Part shown: positions 55,566 through 64,000 of the stretch, piece by piece | Layout: each line of letters begins with the position of its first letter | Position numbering within the stretch: position 1 is the stretch's first letter | Assembly: GCA_021234155.1 (NCBI GenBank) | Contig: JAJEKV010000036.1 | Location: forward strand, 9,687,426 to 9,751,425 | DNA length: 64,000 nucleotides | Reading direction: 5' to 3' | From: Isoetes taiwanensis | Lineage: Eukaryota; Streptophyta; Lycopodiopsida; Isoetales; Isoetaceae | Program-made: the position numbers and the translations under genes | Notes under the pieces: model-generated | The model's database searches: none | Told to the model about the DNA's origin: nothing | What the model saw: the letters and a program-made list of their open reading frames with translations, nothing else

Positions 55566-56976
55566 GTAAGTATCAACCTTATGTGTTATACCAAACCTCT
55601 ATCTAGTAAACCATTTACATTTCCAACTAGGGCATACCATAAAATCAAAGGGCTATTGAGCATCAAAGATTAGAGATCGACACACCACATTTGGCCATCT
55701 TTTACCATACATTGAAAAAGTAGTCTAGCAAGGGGGGGACTCAATGGAAAGTCTATATGGCATGTGCATGCACATAGTTAAAGAAAAAGCTCCTTATACG
55801 GTTAAAAAACTAGGATAAAAACCCTTATATGAATAGAAACTCTAGATGCACCCCATACCATATATATACATTTCGTGCGAAAAGTCCTCCAAACCCCCTA
55901 CTGTATTTGTACAACAATTATCTAAATTTAACTAGAGTCCTGGCTACATTTTTATTATCAGTTTCACAAATTTCATTATACCTTCATCTCCCTTTCATTT
56001 AGAAGCCACTACAAGCCCCTCTACAAGTGCCGCTCAATCCAAGTTGTGTACATAGTTGACTATTTGAGTAACAGGGTTGAGTGTTAAGTAGGTATGCTGT
56101 GACGACAACTTGGAAACAATCATAAGGTTACCAACTATGTAAGATAATTAACATAGGAGCAAATTAAAACTAGAAACAATCATAAGGTTACCAACTATGT
56201 ATAATTAAATGGGAGCAAATTTAAAACTAGAAGTCCAGTAGAGGAAATTCTCCATTGTGTCCAAACTTATCCATGGGCCTCTTTATAGGACCAAAGTCTC
56301 CTTGTAGAACGAAAGATATGGTGAAAAAACATGTAGTAAATTTCTCTCGTTCAAGCTTGGTGATAGGGGAAGGGTTTTATAAAGCATATGGTCGAATCCT
56401 AGGTAGATAATTAGAATGGACCCGACATAGGCACAAATTTGAAACTAGAAATCCGAACTAGAAAATGGTTTGTTTTTCTTCTATCCCATCAGTGTTGGAT
56501 TCAAGCTTTACTGCTACGAGAAGGGGTTCATAAAACATAGAATTGTATTCTAGGTAGAGCATTGAGGTATTCACATTAAGCTTTTGCCGTATTTTTTTTT
56601 GCTATATAGTGATATAATACCATTAACAATGTTTAAAATAGAACACGCTTATTTCACAAGTGCATTTGGCAGATTCCTGGAAAATTTTGAAATGAAGCCA
56701 AAATGGAGGCAATCAATGTTTCTGGACACAGTTTTTGCAACATTGATTCTAAAAGGAGCCATTTTAAAGAGATATACTGTGAAAAAGAAGAACAAAACAA
56801 GGACCAATTCTTTGGGGGAGCGCGGGAGGGGGGGGGGAATCTTTATGAAAGCAATTCAAATACGAGGCGAAACTTCGAGAAAATAAAGAAGGTTCTCTTG
56901 CATGTTGTGTAGTAATTGTTTTGTATTTGCAGTTGTTGAGGCAATTAAATATGCTGCTACACGGCAAATGTAAGCT
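55566..56976. other. Region without recognised gene
   Basis: AT-rich. It contains a two-fold 61-bp direct repeat (gaaacaatcataaggttacc at about 56113 and 56174) and a G run near 56830. No convincing downstream exon for the gene at 54037-55565 was found. Confidence 0.4.
56113..56232. repeat. Direct tandem duplication, 61 bp x2
   Basis: gaaacaatcataaggttacc ... gagcaaat..taaaactag is repeated with a short deletion in the second unit. Confidence 0.85.
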
Positions 56977-57985
56977 AATCGCATCGATCCGAGACATCGG
57001 ATCGCCATTCTAGAATGGGACGAGCATGCATGTCATGCATGCATGCGGGCGGCGCATGCCCGTTTTGGTTGGGAATTCGACTATTTCAGGCGCGTTTCTG
57101 CATCCACGACTCATCGGCGCTTCCTCTTCTCTCAGCAGTACCTTATTCTCTTGAATTGTTTCCAGGCAGGGGAGGGGCTTCTTCCTGCCTGGTTTAGCCA
57201 ATTTGGCGTATCTTTCTTGCTATCCTTTACCGGCCTTTGGCCTCGTCCTGTGACCTTCGTCCTCGATCCTAGTTTGTAAGGAAGTTCTCTGGTAGTCGGG
57301 CGGTTTGTTGGTTTCTTGCGAGTCCCATTCTAGAATCGCATCGATCCGAGACATCGGATCGCCATTCTAGAATGGGACGAGCATGCATGTCATGCATGCA
57401 TCGCGGTGGCGCATGCCCGCTCGGTTGGGAATTCGACTATTTCAGCGTTTACGCATCCACGACTCATCGGCGCTTCCTCTTCTCTCGCCGATACCTTATT
57501 CTCTTGAACCCACCCTCCCCCTTCTTTGTTTATTATATTTTATACAAGTTACGTTTATCATATTTTTCCACCGGTTGGGTGATGCTTTTTTCACCACCGG
57601 GTGATGCTATTCTCGGTATGTTTTCTCGCTTGTTGTGTTGGTGATGTGCGTGCGGGTTGGCGAAACGGCATCTGCTTCAACTTCTCCATGCGGGGTTTTG
57701 GGAGCGATTCTATGCCTTACGCTTGTCTAAAGCCCCTTGCCGGGCTTATCACTAGGGTTTTTCCTCGAAAACCGAAAGGGCGGGGTTTTTTAATCCCGGT
57801 GATAAGCTTTCGGCAGGTACATCAGCCACTCATCTATTAGCATTGTATTTTTTTGGGGTCCAAATGATATAATTGGATTTTCCCTTTATTTTTCGTGACT
57901 GTCCACCATTGTAGAAAATCTGCTGAGATGAATGAGAAGCCTATCTATCGGGCGGTTTGTTGGTTTCTTGCGAGTCCCATTCTAG
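56977..57985 (+). mobile_element. Two-unit hairpin repeat, copy 1
   Basis: Unit 1 (56977-57333) and unit 2 (57334-57985) share the first about 170 bp (from the hairpin through gcgcttcctcttctctc) and the last about 45 bp (ggcggtttgttggtttcttg...ctag); their middles differ. At each unit start is a hairpin cgatccga/tcggatcg, and at the unit junction an outer stem cccattctagaat/attctagaatggg encloses it. Unit 2 also holds a second hairpin (gggtttttcctcg.. / ..ggggtttttt, near 57755-57790). No protein is evident. The same two-unit layout recurs at 63281-64000. It is probably a non-autonomous mobile element; class unknown. Confidence 0.6.
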
Positions 57986-58267
57986 AATATAGTACATGCG
58001 CAAAAACGCAACGATATGCAATTAAAAAAAGTCCTTAAAATTACCAACTTAGAAGCAAGGGTACAGATGCCAATGTTATATTAATAAGTGTCACAAAAAG
58101 ATGTTACAAAGTTGATGTTACAAAGTTCCTTCTGTCAGAAATAAATAGCGCGTGATACATGTCAAAAATAATTGGAAATCAAAGGATTACATCATGACAC
58201 GGGAGACTGGGTAGAAGTTTATACCGACAAGTATGAATAGATACCTAGCGGTAGATGGTGGCTCTTC
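57986..58267. other. Spacer
   Basis: No feature recognised apart from the unit 2 border. Confidence 0.4.
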
Positions 58268-58940
58268 CTAGTCAACAGGACTCTCATGTCCCTTTGGTTC
58301 TGGTTCCTGAGAGATCACTTGGCTTGAGGCTCTTGTTTCTGCTTGCAAGGCAATTTCGATGGGTTTCTTCACGGCCTCTTCTTCAACTGGCTCGATATCG
58401 ACAAACTCAACCTCATCATCATGCCTCCTTGTGATGGAAGGCTGGATTTCTATGTACGTGCCTTTAAGACCTCCAGAGGAGCTCTTGGCATCTAGTTCCT
58501 TGTTTTCATCGGGAAAAGATTCACAAGAACTTATTCTAGTTCTTTTGTCTGCGTCTATCTCAACTGACACCACGTTGCACCCCTGCTAGAGAACACAAAC
58601 TGCCATGGTGGCAGTTCCAAAAAATGCAAGTACCCAGTAACCTGGATGAGAGAATCATTGTATCAAATGTATTAATAAGCCTCTGATTCTTTTGGTAGTA
58701 AGAAACTATTGCACCTTGAGAGGGGCCCTTAACTTTTGCAACACAACAAGGAATCAGAAAGCATTGCAAGTGGAGACTTTTCTTCTCGTGTGTTAAAATG
58801 GACCATGGATTTCTTAGTATCCGCGCTGTAGTATTCAGTGTGGAAGTGCTCGAAGCAGCTAACCAACCTAGGTCCTCCACCATGTCCTTTTACATGCATC
58901 TTCAACCTGGAAAGACGAAGTTAAAAAACAAGCAAGACGG
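58268..58940 (-). pseudogene. Possible 3' exons of an unknown membrane-protein gene
   Basis: From acceptor ctttccag (about 58906) the minus strand carries an exon-like frame (HGGGPRLVSCFEHFHTEYYS, EEKSPLAMLSDSLLCCK), then an intron ending ctcatccag near 58644, then a hydrophobic stretch YWVLAFFGTATMAVCVL followed in frame by TAG and, after it, an acidic tail (VSVEIDADKRTRISSCESF, DEVEFVDIEPVEEEAVKK) that ends at 58268. The in-frame stop could be the true end or a mutation; the tail keeps protein-like composition for 100 codons, which suggests decay or recent breakage. Family not recognised. Confidence 0.3.
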
Positions 58941-60522
58941 TATAAATTTACAACGGATGGCTGTAGACTTTATCAAATGCAATTCTCGAAACCAGCATTG
59001 AAAACTGCATCCATGGGCTTGAGCATCGAGGCAGGGAGATGGAAGGCCTTAAGTACTTTTTTCATTTGTATTTTTGTGTAGTTGTTGTTCTTAGAAACAT
59101 GTACACAGTCTCGTCCTTTATTTTGCTAGCTTTCATATAAATTTATACCGTTCGGTATAAATTTATACTGCTCTTTATAAATCTATATCGTTGCACTCCT
59201 TTTCCTGCCCAGAATGAACCGTAAAAAGCGGAGGGCTTTGCCACCTTTGGCCCCTCTTAGGCTTCCTCCACAGCCAGGTGGGCTCTTGTGCACAGGCCGG
59301 TTTATTGGGTTTTAAGGGTTCTAACTAGGAACATCTCTACTTCTAGATGGCCTTTAGGTCTCTACACCCTTTTTACCATACAACGAGGAACAGAAAGAGG
59401 GCATTCATATCTGATATATCCATCATAATCTCATCTAGAACATAAAATAGAGAGACTAAATCATTCATCTAACAAGCAAGGGTTAGTTCCTAACTAGAAT
59501 CTCAAGCTAACTAAGCCTACTAACCGGTATCTGAGCTAGATCTCCCATCTCTCAGGTTCTCCATGCCCTGCTGGTTGAATAAGCTCCTCCTCCTTCTCCA
59601 ATTGCCCCCATATCAAATTGGGGCAAATTGGGGTGCCCAATTTGGGTGATCCAAATTTAGCAGGTTTGCCTTGCCCAATCAATTTGGGCCAGGTGGCAAT
59701 TCTAGATTGGTTATCATTTACTAATTTAATATTTTAGCCTTCTAAGCCCTAAATTCGAATTAGGGTTTAGAGTCTTACTAATTAATGATTTACATAGCTA
59801 ACCTTAGCTTATGAATAATCAATGCACCATTAATTATTCATAGTGACGTGTCATGTATTTATACCCATAGGCATATAAATACGTGGAACGTCAGATTCTC
59901 CCCACTTTAAAAATGATGATATCCTCAGCATCAAGACTACGCTTGCTCCGGGCCAACACATGACATGGAAGTAAGTGTTCCCACCTTAAAGAGGTAACGA
60001 GAGGTTATAAGTCACACAGAAGTTGTCATGTTCAAAGTGCTCAAGTTTGAAATGATGCATATTGTGCAATTCATAACTCTGCAAGAGTTGAATGGTAATT
60101 AATTCGAGCAACATTATGTGGAAGGGAACATAACGAGTTATGCTGCCCTCAGCATTGCCGTTAGGTGATTAAGTATAAGGAGAGTTAAATTAAGGACGAT
60201 TGAACAGATTTAGGTAGGTCTAATGGTGCAACTAGAAAACACATATAAAAAAAATTGCAGGCGGCATAATAAGCGTTTCTGGCCTGCAGAATCATAAGAT
60301 ATCAATATTTACAAAATAATTTATATGTTGTTGTCACATTTAAGGGTTTGAACGCTCCAGACCTGATGATTAATCGTCACAGTTGTGGTTGAAGGGACCA
60401 CACCTTTTGAAGAAGAAAAATGAAGAAGGGGAAATCTATCATGCCTAAGGCTTGCCATCCGTCTCGGCGTAAGGAATGGCAGTGTTCCCATTATAGCCGT
60501 AGACGAAGACGTCCTACTATGC
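58941..60522. other. Region without recognised gene
   Basis: Contains a short imperfect repeat of tataaatttatac words (59139-59185) and lcaaattgggg/ccaattt words near 59620-59690. 59540-59900 could be LTR sequence of the chromovirus remnant to the right, but I could not find a partner. Confidence 0.35.
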
Positions 60523-60860
60523 CTATATGCCCATCCCCATTCCTAGGCTTGCATAATGCCCGCCGGATCTAACACTCGTCGAGATATCGGTTGGTGGTTG
60601 TAGCGCACCCCGTTTCTTTGAAGCCAGAGGTGAAGATGTCGTTGTTGGTGCATGTCTGACGTTGCTATAGGAAGTAAGCCCCATCAAAATCCCTCTCAAG
60701 GACTGATGTTGTATCCTCCTTTGGTAAGTGGGTCCACTTAACCAAGTAGGACAGGTGATGAGTATTGCTTGTCTGCTTGTACGCATGATCGAGAAGAGCG
60801 TGTGGAACTAGTTCCACTTGCTCGTCCGTCGTATCCAAGAGCATTTAGAATCCATATAGT
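60523..60860 (-). pseudogene. Gypsy chromovirus integrase end with chromodomain (remnant)
   Basis: On the minus strand, one frame reads TTDEQVELVPHALLDHAYKQ, then HHLSYLVKWTHLPKEDTTS and VLERDFDGAYFL before a stop. YLVKW followed by a Pro-x-Glu-Asp-x-T/S segment is the chromodomain core of plant chromoviruses, which guides integration to heterochromatin. Other frames are broken. The rest of pol is not found next to it. Confidence 0.55.
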
Positions 60861-61079
60861 ATCTTAGGATCAAATGTATACTTCTCGAAAAGGCTTACGT
60901 AAAGGACATTATAGGCCTTCAAATACCTGAATCCTCAATAGACATGTCGGTGAACATGTGTTGGGGTCAACCATGACCATTAGACATCAAATGCCTGACG
61001 GTTTGTGGAAGTCCCGCTGTTACTTTCGTGGTGATGAGTTCTGCAATGGTTGGAACTCTTTTGGAATCCATAACTACTC

Positions 61080-61800
61080 ACTTCTTTATTTCACTATCAC
61101 ATACCTAATTTAGAAATCATTCTTTATTCACAGACATGTAACTGATTATATATTATACACGGCAATAGACATAAACAACTTCTATCTCTATAATTCTCGC
61201 ACTGTTTACTACAAGCTCATTCTAATCATATTATTTTTATATGTCTATTATACTCTCCCTTCACTTTACAATTTGTTTTTCTATAGTCTACCCTAATTTT
61301 ATTTTATATCAAAATTTTTTCTTATTTCGTTATAGCTTTAACAACTCATATATTGCTATCCTCATTATTTTACATGCCCATCACATTTATACTTATCTTT
61401 TAATACACTTATATAATTGCACTATATCTCACATTTTTACATATATACTTAAACATTAATTACACACACACACACACACGTTCTTCATCATTTATTATTC
61501 ATAACTTTTTTATAACCATAATCTAAGTCTTGTTATTCCTTCAATATAACATATACATAATTATATTTTCCATTCTATTGTATTTAACACCACATTCACT
61601 CTACACTTTATATCAACATTTTGTTTCCACTATATTTTGAAATACTTTTCTTCTCTTGACTATCTCGCATATTTCCACACTCACACTGTCTATCTTAACC
61701 ATACTTTATATTCATATGTGTACACATATTAACTCATTAGTTATATCTATACATTTATCATACATACAGACATTCTTATATTTATATCGCACGGATACAT
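61080..61800. other. Strongly G-poor stretch (plus strand)
   Basis: By eye about 34 G in 720 nt (roughly 5%), while C is several times more frequent and A and T dominate; a (CA)n run lies at 61462-61479. No gene. Flanks return to normal composition at both sides. Confidence 0.8.
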
Positions 61801-61841
61801 CTCACAAAGATATTCTATAGGGCACCGTTAAGTTTATGATG

Positions 61842-61970
61842 CCTGGGTCGATGTCCGCCTGTGCTTTAGCCATGCGATCTTCCTATGGCAGAGCAGGGCA
61901 GTTGTGAATAGAGTGTCCACAGCAGAAGCATCGAAAGCATGTCTGGTCCTTCTTGAGCCTGTTATATATG
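61842..61970 (-). pseudogene. Gag zinc-knuckle remnant
   Basis: The minus strand encodes KDQTCFRCFCCGHSIHNCPA, a full C-x2-C-x4-H-x4-C knuckle (about 61899-61940), followed by MAKAQADIDPGI. Same strand as the chromodomain remnant 1 kb downstream, so both may belong to one internally deleted gypsy element. Confidence 0.55.
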
Positions 61971-63280
61971 TTTGTTATCCCATTGAATCACTGGACGTTA
62001 AGCGACCCATAAAGGTATACTTAATAATTACAAGGATTGATTTATCATGTGGCATATATATTGCCATTCAATGTATAAGGATACGGGGTGTATGATTATC
62101 TGCCATAGAACACGTTAGAGAGATACTATACTAATGTGGAAACTGGATTATAAATATTCAACTTATGAAAGGGAGATCACTTTAGAAGTGTAGGTTCCGA
62201 CAATGGTGGCCAAGGTGTAGAATGCTTATGCTATATAAGCTAGAGGTTGAATGGCGTATAACAACGCAGATCCATAAACTACTGATTATAAAATTACGCA
62301 CACATTGCGTTTCGTAAGGAGGTTGACATTTCTGAGGTGTGCAATAAAGATGCAAGAATATGCATGAATAAGACGACAAAGTAGTCACGTGGATACGCTT
62401 AACGAGGTTGGGCAAATGCATGCCTATCATACATGGTACAAGTTAAGGGAATGGAACACATCGTGTCTCCTCTAGGACAAAAGGGGCGCCGAATAGAAGA
62501 CTGGACAATAGTGGGGAACGTAGTAATGTACCCACACGACAAATGTGATACAAGGGGAGGTTGAAAGTTGTTGTAAACAACACTTCAAATACAAAGAAGT
62601 TGAATGGACACTTTCAGTAGCCCAAAGTGTGGAATATGAACAAGGTAGATGCCCAATAAACAACTTACCAAGGAGAATGTGCTCTGGACTTCGTACTATG
62701 TGTGTATCTCGAGGAGTAGCTCCTCGTTGGTATATGCATACTAGGACCATGTAATGGCAAAGCATAACAACAAAAAGAAAGGGTATATAAGAGAACTTTT
62801 AGTTCCAGTCCGTATGAATACAGAAATAATGAAGATAAGAGTTCCTATAGTAGACGTTAAACATGTCCACTAGGAACTTAGGGTGGCATCTCTCACTGCG
62901 GAATTTGTGATTGGAGCTCGAGGATCAAGTCGAACTAGGATTAGAGAGTCTAAAAAGTGTTGTGTCAAAACCACAACATGTATATGGTACAAGATAAGTG
63001 AATTGATAAAATACGTTTGCGGCAATAAGAAGTCGAATTTTTGGTGGATAATATCATCCACTATACTGTTATACATGAGTGGATTATAACACATGTTTAT
63101 CACATAATAACAAGGTAGTGGTCATGGATGCTAGAAGGATTTAATAGTATCAAATACTACATTAGTAAAGATATCAAGGATGTCGATTGTGACATTCAGA
63201 TGTATGTCATATTGGAAGATAGCAGAATATTCATACAAGGCGAGTGAAATATTACTTGACAAGGTTTAAAGAATAAGCAT
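61971..63280. other. Region without recognised gene
   Basis: Short frames on both strands have no family resemblance. Possibly decayed gypsy gag or leader. Confidence 0.35.
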
Positions 63281-64000
63281 AATGTCGTCGATTCGCGTAG
63301 CGAATCGGCATTCTTGCTCAAGACGAGCATGCATGCATTGCATGCGTCGCATGCGTTTTGGGCCGTTCTTCTGGTTGGGCGTTTGCTACTTATTGCGGAA
63401 TTCTTCATCGACGTTTCATCGGCGCTTCCTCTTCTCTCAGCAGTACCTTATTCTCTTTGAATTGTTTCCAGGCAGGGGAGGGGCTTCTTCCTGCCTGGTT
63501 TGGCCAATTTGGCGTTGCTTTCTTGTCCTTTCCGGCCTTTAGCCTTCATCCCGTGACCTTAGTCCTCGATCCTAGTTTGTTAAGGAAGTCCTTTGGTATT
63601 GGGCTTTGTTGGTTTCATGCGAGTCGCGGTGCAAGAATGTCGTCGATTCGGCGTGGCGAATCGGCATTCTTGCTCAAGACGAGCATGCATCTATTGCATC
63701 GTCGCATGCGTTTTGGGCCGTTCTTACGGTTGGGCGTTTGCTACTTATTGCGAATTCTTCATCGGCGTTTCATCGGCGCTTCCTCTTCTCTCGGCCCGAT
63801 TTTATTCTCTTTGAACCCACCCTCCCCTTTCTTTGTTTATTATATTTTGTACAAGTTACGTTTTCATGTTTTCCACCCGGTGGGTGATGCTTTTTCCGCC
63901 CACCGGGTGATGCTATTCTCCTGGTATGTTTCTCGTTTGTTGTGTTGGTGATGTGTGCGAGTACAGGTTGGCGGCGCCATCCGTTTTGACTTCTCCATGC
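63281..64000 (+). mobile_element. Two-unit hairpin repeat, copy 2 (cut by window end)
   Basis: Unit 1 (63281-63635) and unit 2 (63636 to edge) match 56977-57985 in order and content, but the hairpin stems differ in sequence: cgattcg/cgaatcg replaces cgatccg/cggatcg, and the outer stem is gcaagaatg/cattcttgc. The body (for example gcgcttcctcttctctc, aggcaggggaggggcttctt) is well conserved. Confidence 0.6.

Noticed and set aside
56977-57985. Helitron
   Set aside because: The end word ctag and nearby hairpin recall Helitron 3' ends, but the A/T insertion site and a TC start are not seen.
56977-57985. Retrozyme with hammerhead ribozymes in its LTRs
   Set aside because: Unit size fits, but the conserved core CTGATGA...GAAA was not found at the expected place.

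Overview
The window looks like nuclear DNA of a land plant with a repeat-rich genome. It holds a plant-type eIF4B coding region, an intact four-exon SLAC1/SLAH-type anion channel gene with GT-AG introns, LTR retrotransposons, LINEs, SINEs, and PIF/Harbinger and Mutator-like DNA transposons. I cannot place the species; nothing suggests bacterial, viral or organellar DNA. Host genes occupy perhaps a tenth of the window and the rest is mostly mobile elements, many nested.

Layout: 1-861 is the N-terminal part of eIF4B (minus strand, running off the left edge). At about 2.6-17.6 kb lies an old PIF/Harbinger-type element: a broken HARBI1-like transposase (plus) and a Myb/SANT-like accessory gene (minus). 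That accessory gene is split by an 11.1-kb Ty3/gypsy element (5869-16975, minus strand, LTRs of about 585 bp, 5-bp target duplication TTGCT). From 17.6 to 24.9 kb come a long (TC)n/(TG)n tract, a SINE, two LINE fragments, a second SINE and the left part of a TIR-bounded element. A second, LTR-less gypsy interior (about 24950-31848) repeats 8284-15210 of the first. It is followed by a second copy of the LINE/SINE block (31848-37030), which is interrupted by a 5.7-kb Mutator-like element (37031-42774, 9-bp target duplication, TIRs of about 1 kb) and then continues to 43655. The simplest history is a tandem duplication of 8284-24950, loss of about 3.7 kb from the second copy, then the Mutator-like insertion.

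44141-45863 is the anion channel gene. From 46 to 56 kb are a LINE 3' end, clean tandem repeats (160 bp x3, 36 bp x3, about 58 bp x4), a family of diverged repeats of 160-200 bp, a large foldback element, a possible copia 3' LTR start, and an unrecognised gene with two splice-compatible exons (54037-55565). From 57 to 64 kb are two copies of an unusual two-unit repeat with a conserved, apparently covarying hairpin, a doubtful membrane-protein gene fragment, and remnants of a gypsy chromovirus (chromodomain, CCHC knuckle) flanking a 720-nt stretch with about 5% G on the plus strand.

Reading caution: near-identical copies inside this window (two LTRs, two gypsy interiors, two LINE blocks) differ mostly by small changes at CAG/CTG and CCWGG positions. 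This is what uncorrected base-calling errors at methylated CHG sites would produce, so many frameshifts in the gypsy, LINE and perhaps Mutator-like reading frames may not exist in the real DNA.
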